Assembly (NCBI GenBank): GCA_035269015.1
Contig: DATFJU010000013.1
Span: forward strand, 1-23,879
Direction of reading: 5' to 3'
Length of the DNA: 23,879 nucleotides
DNA from: JAIPJO01 sp035269015
GTDB taxonomy: Bacteria > Patescibacteriota > Patescibacteriia > Patescibacteriales > UBA12465
Below the pieces are notes generated by a model, which was not told where the DNA came from, ran no database searches, and saw only the letters and a list, made by a program, of their open reading frames with translations. Shown piece after piece: positions 1 through 5,947 of this stretch (position 1 is its first letter; every line of letters starts with the position of its first letter). A program made the translations under genes and the position numbers.

Positions 1-182
1 TTAGCCTGAATACGTCTAATACCATCTTCACCAAAACGTCTATATCTTAGTAGGTGTTTATGTATAGTTTGTCTACTAACATTTAATTCCTTGGCTACAG
101 AAATAACTGTTTGTTTATCTGAATTGATATTTTCTAGTTTAAATACTAATAATTGCATATATCTAGGGTCAAATTGATTCAT
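1..182 (-). CDS. Transposase-like protein, N-terminal HTH part, cut by window edge
   Basis: Sixty codons are visible from an ATG at 182 reading leftwards, open to the window edge. Residues about 22-56 form a helix-turn-helix of the kind that opens IS481-type and related integrase-fold transposases: a core near residues 33-41 reading LNVSRQTIH, then a basic stretch LLRYRRFGEDG. The catalytic domain would lie outside the window, so family assignment rests on the HTH alone; a free-standing HTH regulator is possible. It has its own promoter (217-244) and no Shine-Dalgarno. It sits beside a defective IS30-family copy, which supports a mobile-DNA context. I could not see the element's far end, so its inverted repeats are undefined. 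Confidence 0.6.
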   Translation of the reverse strand, partial: MNQFDPRYMQLLVFKLENINSDKQTVISVAKELNVSRQTIHKHLLRYRRFGEDGIRRIQA

Positions 183-195
183 ATGGGCTAAAATA

Positions 196-221
196 ATAAT
201 AAATAGATAACTATTTATTAT
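196..221. repeat. Perfect 11-bp inverted repeat with 4-nt spacer
   Basis: The arms (196-206 and 211-221) are perfectly complementary around the spacer ATAA. The repeat overlaps the -10 box and likely start site of the minus-strand transposase-like gene. It could be an operator, or a hairpin at the very 5' end of the mRNA. No known family was recognised. Confidence 0.55.
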
Positions 222-244
222 ATTTTACCCTTGAAAAGTGTAAA
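217..244 (-). promoter_or_regulatory. Sigma70-type promoter for the transposase-like gene
   Basis: On the minus strand a TTTACA -35 box (239-244) and a perfect TATAAT -10 box (217-222) are separated by 16 bp, about 35 bp upstream of the ATG at 182. The expected transcription start near 210 falls inside an inverted repeat. Confidence 0.6.
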
Positions 245-281
245 CCCCTTTGCAGCAAGGCTGACAAGTAAAACATGCTAC

Positions 282-308
282 ATTCTGCTCCGAAGTGCAA
301 CATTAAGT
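282..308. repeat. Left terminal inverted repeat of the IS30-family copy
   Basis: It contains the core AAGTGCAACATT, which reappears in reverse complement at the right end. The two ends differ at three bases and one single-base indel. Confidence 0.75.
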
Positions 309-351
309 GATTAAATAAAAGGACACCTCAGCTGGTATAATAGTTATGTAA

Positions 352-938
352 GTAATTATTAACCAAATAAGATGTCAGAAAGGTAAATATAGGCGTAGAT
401 ATGGTACTAGAATACGCGAAAAACAACGTGACAAGCTCAAGAAGAAAAGAATAGATGCTAGACCAGAAATAGTGGAGAAAAAAGAAAGAATTAGAGACTG
501 GGAAGGAGCGCTATAGTAGGCAAAGAAAAGACTATTCACATATTAACTCATGTAGATAGATTGAGTGGCTTAGCTATTGCTAGTAACCTAAATAGAGCTA
601 CTGCCAAAAACACCTATTTAAATACTTTAGAAGATTTCAAAACTATAGCTAAAAATAGAAAACATACTATCACCTATGACAATGGAGCTACTTTTTCAGA
701 TCACGAATTAGTTGAGAAAAAAGCTAAAATAAATATATATATTGCTAATCCATATCATTCCTGGAAAAGAGGTTGTAATGAAAACTTTAATGGATTACTT
801 AGACAATTCTTTCCTAAAAAATCATCCTTTGCTAATATTGATAATGATGATATTAAAAAAGCGGTCAAATTGATCAACAATCGACCGCGTAAAAGACTTA
901 ACTATCGTACTCCAGCTGAGGTTTTTAGAAATACTTAA
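352..938 (+). pseudogene. IS30-family transposase, 5'-truncated and frameshifted
   Basis: Reading from about 352 in one frame gives a basic stretch (KYRRRYGTRI) and then DWEG, the entry to the IS30 catalytic core. The frame hits a stop at 514-516. From 510 the adjacent frame continues with AIVGKEKTIHILTHVDRLSG and the rest of the RNase H-like DDE core: DNG at 679-687, WKRGCNEN carrying the catalytic Glu, and NNRPRKRLNYRTPAEVF at the C-terminus. Intact IS30 transposases read roughly DWEGDTIVG here. A one-base loss with substitution at 508-512 therefore removes the first catalytic Asp as well as breaking the frame. The N-terminal HTH of about 120 residues is absent. A 125-aa ORF starting at TTG 561 is only the tail of this gene. 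Confidence 0.85.
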
Positions 939-960
939 ATGTTGCACTTTGGATTAGAAT
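933..960. repeat. Right terminal inverted repeat of the IS30-family copy
   Basis: It carries AATGTTGCACTT, the reverse complement of the left core, and overlaps the stop codon of the transposase remnant (936-938). Confidence 0.75.
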
Positions 961-1027
961 TTAAACTCAGATTACCTGTTTTCAAAATTGTTTTATATTT
1001 CCTATTATAAAGGTTAGTTTACAAAAA

Positions 1028-1054
1028 AATCCCACTTTTCAAATTAGTGGGATT
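1028..1054 (-). terminator. Rho-independent terminator of the 214-aa gene
   Basis: A perfect 9-bp stem (1028-1036 with 1046-1054) and a 9-nt loop are followed on the minus strand by a run of seven Ts (complement of 1023-1029). It begins about 20 nt past the stop of the gene at 1075. The plus-strand side is also T-rich, so it may act in both directions. Confidence 0.8.
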
Positions 1055-1074
1055 ATTTTATTCTTTGTAAATAA

Positions 1075-1719
1075 CTATTTACATATACAAAGGATACGAT
1101 CAACCTCCTTAATGTTATAAAAGTATCGGTAAAATAACTCGCGACCCTTTTCACTAAAAGAAAGAATAGGCGCAATTTTATCTCTAGAGTCTAAACCAAA
1201 AGGATTAGAGTTAAAGATTGTAGCGTCAAACTTAGGAGCTACAATATCAAACTGCATTTGTAAAGTTGAAAACTGTTTTCCAAAGGCTAAAAGTTCAATT
1301 AAACCTGCACCATATAAACCTTTTTCATCAATTTTTCTAATTAATTTATCCTTTGCATAGCTTATTTGTTCATGCCTAGATAATTTACATCTCTTTTCCT
1401 TACTTAAATTCTCGTTTATTCCTTTAAAAGTTAAAAGTTTTGCTACAACAATTTCTTTTTTATTCAAAAAAACTTTAGGAATAGAAAATTTTTTTTCATT
1501 TACATAAGAAGAAATGAAATCGTAGTGACCAGCTTCATACATTTCAGCTAAAGTTTTGCTGTAATCAATTTCTAACGCAAATTCTTGCTCATCTGGATTT
1601 GAGCCTCTTTGAATAAGCCCCAACTTAGCATTAATAAGATTAACAATCTCAGTAATTGGGATTTTTTCTTCTTTCATAATTTCAAGAAGTTCTGCTACAT
1701 CGGTTGTTTGTGTTTTCAT
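1075..1719 (-). CDS. Unrecognised 214-aa protein
   Basis: I do not recognise a family. The protein is soluble in character, with no signal peptide or membrane segment, and is Lys/Glu-rich. An N-terminal helical region (about 1-35) precedes a mixed region, and it ends in ILCICK with two cysteines. The start is secure: an AGGAGG sequence lies 6 nt upstream, and a near-consensus promoter with a 17-bp spacer lies further upstream. A terminator follows the stop, so it is a single-gene transcription unit. It lies between the IS remnant and a divergent transporter. The strong Shine-Dalgarno is unlike every other gene here, which may mean recent acquisition or unusually high translation. Confidence 0.75.
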   Translation of the reverse strand: MKTQTTDVAELLEIMKEEKIPITEIVNLINAKLGLIQRGSNPDEQEFALEIDYSKTLAEMYEAGHYDFISSYVNEKKFSIPKVFLNKKEIVVAKLLTFKGINENLSKEKRCKLSRHEQISYAKDKLIRKIDEKGLYGAGLIELLAFGKQFSTLQMQFDIVAPKFDATIFNSNPFGLDSRDKIAPILSFSEKGRELFYRYFYNIKEVDRILCICK

Positions 1720-1725
1720 GATAAT

Positions 1726-1731
1726 CCTCCT
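1726..1731 (-). promoter_or_regulatory. Strong Shine-Dalgarno AGGAGG
   Basis: It reads AGGAGG on the minus strand, 6 nt before the ATG at 1719. It is the only clear ribosome binding site of this kind that I found in the window. Confidence 0.85.
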
Positions 1732-1762
1732 ATTTATTTAATTTATATTTAATTTTAAAAAA

Positions 1763-1788
1763 ACTAATTATATTAATATATCATTAGT
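1763..1788. repeat. Operator-like inverted repeat over the -10 box
   Basis: ACTAAT (1763-1768) and ATTAGT (1783-1788) flank a 14-bp AT-rich, nearly palindromic centre containing the -10 hexamer. A repressor site is plausible by position only; in DNA this AT-rich, chance repeats are common. Confidence 0.35.
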
Positions 1789-1803
1789 CTAATTTCATGT
1801 CAA
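1775..1803 (-). promoter_or_regulatory. Sigma70 promoter for the 214-aa gene
   Basis: A consensus TTGACA -35 (1798-1803), a 17-bp spacer and a TATATT -10 (1775-1780) lie about 55 bp upstream of the start at 1719. The -10 box lies within an inverted repeat (1763-1788). Confidence 0.75.
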
Positions 1804-1807
1804 GCAA

Positions 1808-1839
1808 TTGGCAGTTAATATCTATGAATTATATAGATA
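1808..1839 (+). promoter_or_regulatory. Possible promoter and inverted repeat upstream of the transporter
   Basis: TTGGCA (1808-1813) with TATATA (1830-1835, 16-bp spacer) is a weak promoter candidate for the gene at 1889. It is back-to-back with the divergent promoter. TATCTAT (1819-1825) and ATAGATA (1833-1839) form an inverted repeat with a 7-nt spacer around the putative -10. Confidence 0.35.
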
Positions 1840-1888
1840 AATAATTCAAAATATGATAATATAAATAATATAAATAAAATGATAAACT

Positions 1889-2863
1889 ATGAATAAATAT
1901 ATTTCCCTTCTTATTGTTACCTTAGCTGAGGCTACTATTGGTGTTTTTGTTAAATTAAGTACAGACTTTTTTTCTATCTATAGCATTAATTTCTATAGAG
2001 TTTTCTTTGCTTTAATATTTATGCTCATAGTAATACCGTTTATTGATAAAAAGTTTTGGAAATTATCTAAAGAGAATATTAAATCTGTAATCATTATTGG
2101 TGCTCTTATTGCTTTGCAAATTAGTATGTTTAATGTAGCCATGAGTATGGCTCCTATTGCAAATGTGGTTATATTTTGGAGTGTAGCCCCCTTTTTTGTA
2201 TTTATATTTTCAAATCTTTTCTTAAAAGAGCCAGTAAAAAAAGAGCATATATTTATATTCATTATTGCTCTAGTAGGTATATTTATCGCTAAACCCCTTA
2301 AAGAAGGTGCTGCTACTGGAAATATAATTGCTTTAATTGATGGAGCTGTTTACGCAGCTCTGGTTACCTATATGCGCTATGAAGGTAAAACTGACTCAGC
2401 TACTTTAGTGGTTTGGTATATGTTTGTAGCTACTATAATCCTTTTACCAATGATATTTATCTTTGGATCAGGAAATCTCTTAGCAACTCAAGTGTATCAA
2501 GGCTTCTTTAATCTACAAATACCAGCAATAGTTTGGCTTATCTGTCTTGGTTTTATATCTACAGGTTTAGCCTATATTTTTATCGCCAATGTACTTAGAA
2601 AAATAAAGGTAGCTATATACTCCTTAGTTGATATAATTGTTTCTCCAATTGTAGCTGCTTTTTTTGGCTATATTATATTTTTCGAAAAACCATCAAGTAA
2701 TATGATATATGGAGGAATATTGCTTTTAATTTCAGGATTTTGGTTATCTAGTTCAATGTCAACGAAAAAGAATAAACCCATTATTTTTTTAATCAACTTA
2801 TTCAAAAAACCACATAAAGAAGAAATGGAGAACCCTTTAATAAAAAATAAACAAATTAAATAA
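1889..2863 (+). CDS. EamA-family (DMT superfamily) transporter
   Basis: This 324-aa, strongly hydrophobic protein has about ten membrane segments arranged as two EamA-like halves. The first half (about residues 1-135) contains the typical opening motif LAEATIGVFVKLS, an NFYRVFFA segment and a glycine-rich end GIFIAKPL. The second half (about 143-285) contains YAALVTYMRY and a final helix pair, GGILLLISGFWLSS. A charged cytoplasmic tail of about 40 residues follows. Family members export or import small metabolites, and the substrate cannot be read from sequence. The ATG at 1889 gives a first helix starting at residue 5; there is no Shine-Dalgarno. The next gene starts 8 nt after the stop, so they are probably co-transcribed. 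Confidence 0.85.
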   Translation: MNKYISLLIVTLAEATIGVFVKLSTDFFSIYSINFYRVFFALIFMLIVIPFIDKKFWKLSKENIKSVIIIGALIALQISMFNVAMSMAPIANVVIFWSVAPFFVFIFSNLFLKEPVKKEHIFIFIIALVGIFIAKPLKEGAATGNIIALIDGAVYAALVTYMRYEGKTDSATLVVWYMFVATIILLPMIFIFGSGNLLATQVYQGFFNLQIPAIVWLICLGFISTGLAYIFIANVLRKIKVAIYSLVDIIVSPIVAAFFGYIIFFEKPSSNMIYGGILLLISGFWLSSSMSTKKNKPIIFLINLFKKPHKEEMENPLIKNKQIK

Positions 2864-2871
2864 AAAATACT

Positions 2872-3114
2872 ATGGAAAATTTTGAAAAATATATATCCAA
2901 CAAAGAGAACAAGGAGATAGAAGAGGAAGAAAAAAGAAAAATAGAAAAAAGTGATAAATACAAAGAATATGATATTTCAAAAAACAGAAAAAATGACAAA
3001 GATTTAGAGGAAGAAGCTGAAAAACTAGAGAAAGAAGGAAAAAAAGAAAGATTAAGACAAATTCAAGAATCTAGAAAAGATCAAAAAGATGATATAGAAG
3101 ATTTGTATCGTTAA
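2872..3114 (+). CDS. Small, highly charged helical protein
   Basis: This 80-aa protein is composed mostly of Lys, Glu, Asp and Arg, with predicted continuous helix or coiled coil and no hydrophobic core. I recognise no family. It is supported as a gene by its position: it starts 8 nt after the transporter stop on the same strand, and a terminator begins about 20 nt after its stop. Its low complexity means an open frame could arise by chance in A-rich DNA, so it is less certain than its neighbours. Confidence 0.5.
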   Translation: MENFEKYISNKENKEIEEEEKRKIEKSDKYKEYDISKNRKNDKDLEEEAEKLEKEGKKERLRQIQESRKDQKDDIEDLYR

Positions 3115-3133
3115 ACAAAAAGATAAACTACAA

Positions 3134-3162
3134 AAAAATACCTTTTTTAAAAAGGTATTTTT
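3134..3162 (+). terminator. Rho-independent terminator after the transporter pair
   Basis: A 12-bp stem (3134-3145 with 3151-3162) contains the core ATACC/GGTAT and is followed by ATTT. The A-run on the other side makes it usable in both directions, so it may also end read-through from the minus-strand tRNA. Confidence 0.75.
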
Positions 3163-3194
3163 ATTTAACAGATATATTAATCTTAAAATTAATG

Positions 3195-3267
3195 AGCCGT
3201 TGCGCGGGCTTGAACCGCGGACCTCTTCCTTACCATGGAAGTGCTCTACCAACTGAGCTACAACGGC
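3195..3267 (-). tRNA. tRNA-Thr (anticodon GGU)
   Basis: On the minus strand all arms pair: acceptor GCCGTTG/CAACGGC, D stem GCTC/GAGC, anticodon stem CTTCC/GGAAG with loop ATGGTAA (anticodon GGT), and T stem CGCGG/CCGCG with loop TTCAAGC. The variable loop is 5 nt. The discriminator base is T and no CCA is encoded, so a CCA-adding enzyme is required. It reads ACC and ACU codons. Confidence 0.95.
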
Positions 3268-3289
3268 ATAAAATAATAAACTATTTTTT

Positions 3290-3317
3290 AGTTTATCTTA
3301 AAAGTAGTTTTTGTCAA
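3290..3317 (-). promoter_or_regulatory. Promoter of tRNA-Thr
   Basis: TTGACA (-35, 3312-3317) and TAAACT (-10, 3290-3295) are separated by 16 bp and lie 22 bp upstream of the mature tRNA 5' end. The -35 abuts the stop codon of the upstream TPR gene, so the tRNA probably has its own transcript. Confidence 0.6.
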
Positions 3318-4106
3318 CTAAAGTTTATCAATCTTTTCTTTATATGTAGATAATTTTTTATTATCTGAATTTACCTTAAAAAGACGTGAAAAAGCAGCTA
3401 TCGCAGATTCTTTATCTTTGCTCTCAATATTTAATTCAACTAACTTATCTAAAAACCTAGGATTTTTACCATCTATAGCTAAGGCCTGCTGTAAATCTTC
3501 CTTAGCTTGTTCAAGGTCATTATTTCTTTGACTTATATCTGCCATAGTAAAATATATCTCAGCCTGAGCCATATTATCTTCTTTTTCAGCAATTAACTTT
3601 AACAAAAAAAGATATGTTTCTCTGGCTTCATCATACTTCTTTTGTAAAAAATATATATTAGCTAATTTTTCAAAAGCTAACTGATTATGTTTATCAAACT
3701 CTAAAATTAAAATAGCTTTTTCCTCAGCTTTTTCGTAATCTTCTTGATTAAGATAATTATTAATTTCAGTTAAAAGTTTTTTAGACTTTTTTTCTTTTTG
3801 ATCAAAATTAATTCTTTTTTGTAATAAATATGATTTCTTTTTTTTATTTAAATTAGCAATAATATCTAAAAAGAATTCATTTATCTTTTTACCCATACTA
3901 AGCCAATATCTAGCAATACCAGAACCATGCCTACCCAAGGCTCTGTTAAAAAGCTGTTTTTTAATTTGTTCTTTAAATTTAGCCTCTTTTTCCTCAGGAA
4001 TACTTTCCACATCTAAAATAGCTAGAGCTGGAAATTTTCTAACTATAATAATCAAAATGATAACTATAGAAATAATTATTACAATTATTGGCAATAAATC
4101 AAACAT
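3318..4106 (-). CDS. Membrane-anchored TPR protein
   Basis: This 262-aa protein has one N-terminal membrane anchor (about residues 4-22). A basic linker includes the stretch RKFPALAILDVESIPEEKE. From about residue 103 to the end come tandem tetratricopeptide-like helices, with TPR spacing visible in segments such as YEKAEEKAILILEFD, YDEARETYLFLLKL and LEQAKEDLQQALAID. TPR domains mediate protein-protein contacts, and the partner is unknown. It starts 1 nt after the tpiA stop, so it is the last gene of an epimerase-tpiA-TPR operon and is probably translationally coupled. Nothing in the sequence links it to glycolysis except position. Confidence 0.8.
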   Translation of the reverse strand: MFDLLPIIVIIISIVIILIIIVRKFPALAILDVESIPEEKEAKFKEQIKKQLFNRALGRHGSGIARYWLSMGKKINEFFLDIIANLNKKKKSYLLQKRINFDQKEKKSKKLLTEINNYLNQEDYEKAEEKAILILEFDKHNQLAFEKLANIYFLQKKYDEARETYLFLLKLIAEKEDNMAQAEIYFTMADISQRNNDLEQAKEDLQQALAIDGKNPRFLDKLVELNIESKDKESAIAAFSRLFKVNSDNKKLSTYKEKIDKL

Positions 4107-4107
4107 A

Positions 4108-4872
4108 TTATTCTAAAATACTTTTACAAATTTTAACAAAACTATTCAATTCAAGACTAGCCCCACCCACTAAAACTCCTTGAATTTGAGGGTATTTACT
4201 TATTTCTTTAATATTTTCAGTATTCACACTACCACCATAGATAAAAACAAATCTTTTATTAACTAAGCTTTTATTATATAATTTAGCAACTTCTTCCTTA
4301 ATAAAACTAAGCATTTCTTTCACCTCCTTAGCTGGCATATTTTTACCTGTACCTATAGCCCAAATAGGTTCATAAGCGATAATTATTTCTTGAGCCTTTC
4401 CTGGCTTTAAGTTACCTAAGGTTTCTTTGAGTTGTTTTTTTAAAAAACTTTTTTCTTTACCCTTGTTTCTAATTTCTTCATTTTCACCCACACAAACAAT
4501 AGGATTAAGATTATACTTTAACGCTAACTTAAGTTTTCTATTTATCATCTTAGAACTCTCGTTCATTATTGTTCTTCTTTCAGAATGTCCAAGTATAATT
4601 GTCTCAACATTTAATTGATCTAAATTTTTAATCGAAACTTCTCCTGTATATGACCCCTGCTCTTGCCAAAACACATCTTGAGCTCCTAATTTTAACTTAG
4701 ACTTCTCTAAAGCTGAGCTAATAGAAAATAGGCTTAAAAAATCAGGACAAATAACTACTTGCCTTTGCCATATTTTTTTCATTAATTTAATATTTATTTT
4801 TTTCGCTAATTGCACACTCTCACTTAGTGATAAATTCATCTTCCAATTAGCAATAACATAACGATTGTTCAT
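4108..4872 (-). CDS. tpiA: Triosephosphate isomerase
   Basis: It interconverts dihydroxyacetone phosphate and glyceraldehyde 3-phosphate in the cytoplasm. The 254-aa length is normal for the TIM-barrel enzyme. Active-site residues are all visible: Asn9 and Lys11 in ANWKMN, catalytic His96 in LGHSERR, the base Glu168 in AYEPIWAIGTGK (which also contains flexible loop 6), and the phosphate-binding YGGSVN (212-217) and GVLVGGASL (232-240). It lies 5 nt downstream of an epimerase gene and 1 nt upstream of a TPR gene. It is physically separate from pgk and eno, which lie in another operon of this window. The start has no Shine-Dalgarno. Confidence 0.97.
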   Translation of the reverse strand: MNNRYVIANWKMNLSLSESVQLAKKINIKLMKKIWQRQVVICPDFLSLFSISSALEKSKLKLGAQDVFWQEQGSYTGEVSIKNLDQLNVETIILGHSERRTIMNESSKMINRKLKLALKYNLNPIVCVGENEEIRNKGKEKSFLKKQLKETLGNLKPGKAQEIIIAYEPIWAIGTGKNMPAKEVKEMLSFIKEEVAKLYNKSLVNKRFVFIYGGSVNTENIKEISKYPQIQGVLVGGASLELNSFVKICKSILE

Positions 4873-4877
4873 ATATA

Positions 4878-5801
4878 TTAATTATTATCTAAAGTCCATT
4901 TATAAGTAGCTTTAATTCCCTCCTCTAAGCTTACTTCAGCCTTCCAATCTAAAACCTTTTTAGCTAAAGAGCTATCCAGAAAACTTCTCTGCTGTTCTCC
5001 CTTAACCGCTGGCCTTTTTTCAACTAGACAATTTTTTTCAGTATAATCTTCAATGTATTTAATAATATCTTTAACTTTACTTTCAATATTAGATCCAATA
5101 TTTATTTCTCCATTATAATTAACTGTCATAGCATTTATTAGTGCTCTAACCACATCATCAACATAAACAAAGTCCCTAGTCTGACTTCCATCACCATTTA
5201 AGGTCAAGGATAAATTCTGTGCTATTTGACTACAAAATATTGCTACCACTCCAGCTTCACCTCCTTTATACTGCCTAGGTCCATAAACATTAGCAAAACG
5301 CAAGGTTGTATATTCTTGTTTAAATATTTGATGATAATACTTTAAATAGTTTTCAAAACATAGCTTGTCTATACCATATGGCGACAGCGGTATAGCCGGA
5401 TAATCTTCAGGTGTAGGGATAGTATTAGCTTCACCATATACTGCTCCTCCAGTAGAAGAAAAAATGATTTTCTTTACTTTATACTTATATACATTTCTTA
5501 AAACATTAAGTCCACCTAAAATATTAACATTAACATCAAAATTAGGATCTTGTACTGCCTTTCTAACATCAATTTGTGCAGCTAAATGAAAAACGTATTG
5601 AGGTTTCTCTTTTTCAAAAACAGCACTTAGATCATCCTTTACTATATCTAAACGATAAAACTTAGCTTGACTAGGTATATAATATTTTTTACCAGAAAAA
5701 AGGTTATCTACAATAATAACTTCATGACCTGCTTCTATTAATTTGTCAGCCAAAGTAGAACCTATAAACCCTGCTCCACCTGTGATAAGTATTTTAGTCA
5801 T
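4878..5801 (-). CDS. NAD-dependent epimerase/dehydratase (GalE-like extended SDR)
   Basis: This 307-aa extended short-chain dehydrogenase has an N-terminal Rossmann motif, GGAGFIG (8-14), an acidic residue after the second strand (VDN at 31-33), and FHLAAQ (71-76). The catalytic set is Ser/Thr 115-117 (SST) with Tyr142 and Lys146 in PYGIDK. The C-terminal substrate region includes FANVYGPRQ and GDGSQTRDFVYVDD, typical of UDP-sugar 4-epimerases and nucleotide-sugar dehydratases. The likely role is nucleotide-sugar interconversion for surface glycans; the exact substrate is not decidable here. It is the first gene of the operon with tpiA (5-nt gap). I could not assign its promoter confidently in the AT-rich 5802-5850 stretch. 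Confidence 0.88.
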   Translation of the reverse strand: MTKILITGGAGFIGSTLADKLIEAGHEVIIVDNLFSGKKYYIPSQAKFYRLDIVKDDLSAVFEKEKPQYVFHLAAQIDVRKAVQDPNFDVNVNILGGLNVLRNVYKYKVKKIIFSSTGGAVYGEANTIPTPEDYPAIPLSPYGIDKLCFENYLKYYHQIFKQEYTTLRFANVYGPRQYKGGEAGVVAIFCSQIAQNLSLTLNGDGSQTRDFVYVDDVVRALINAMTVNYNGEINIGSNIESKVKDIIKYIEDYTEKNCLVEKRPAVKGEQQRSFLDSSLAKKVLDWKAEVSLEEGIKATYKWTLDNN

Positions 5802-5850
5802 ATTAATAATATAACATTAAATTAGAATAAAAAAAAGAGCTAATTAAAGA

Positions 5851-5879
5851 TTGCCAAAGCCTATTTTGTATGCTAAAAT
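5851..5879 (+). promoter_or_regulatory. gyrB promoter with extended -10
   Basis: TTGCCA (-35, 5851-5856), a 17-bp spacer ending TGC, and TAAAAT (-10, 5874-5879) fit a sigma70 promoter with an extended -10 TG. The predicted leader before the gyrB start is about 60 nt. Confidence 0.7.
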
Positions 5880-5915
5880 GTTAATATAAAATTGAAATAC
5901 ATTAAGAAAAAAGTA

Positions 5916-5929
5916 CCCGTGATAACGGG
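5916..5929 (+). promoter_or_regulatory. Small GC hairpin in the gyrB leader
   Basis: CCCGT (5916-5920) and ACGGG (5925-5929) form a 5-bp stem with loop GATA, followed by the U-rich stretch TAATTATTTTTAT just before the start codon. It might attenuate transcription or influence initiation. It is short, and no known riboswitch class is recognised. Confidence 0.35.
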
Positions 5930-5947
5930 CTAATTATTTTTATAGAC

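Larger units (their letters stand above)
282..960 (+). mobile_element. Defective IS30-family insertion sequence, 679 bp
   Basis: Imperfect terminal inverted repeats of 27/28 bp (282-308 and 933-960; 24 positions match with one indel) enclose a transposase remnant with IS30 signatures. IS30 elements are usually about 1-1.2 kb with a transposase of about 300-350 aa. This copy is internally deleted: the DNA for the N-terminal HTH is missing, and the rest is frameshifted. No convincing target duplication flanks the repeats. Because both ends remain, a related transposase could in principle act on it in trans. Boundaries come from the inverted repeats. Confidence 0.75.

Noticed and set aside
183..281. 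Search for the terminal repeat of the element carrying the transposase-like gene
   Set aside because: The other end lies outside the window, so no inverted repeat can be defined; only the promoter and internal inverted repeat are supportable.
1993..2262. 89-aa minus-strand ORF
   Set aside because: Lies entirely inside the EamA transporter gene, antisense, with no promoter or family motif.
3052..3252. 66-aa minus-strand ORF
   Set aside because: It runs through most of the tRNA-Thr gene and a terminator; the start lies within the tRNA.
4427..4618. 63-aa plus-strand ORF
   Set aside because: Antisense shadow within tpiA.
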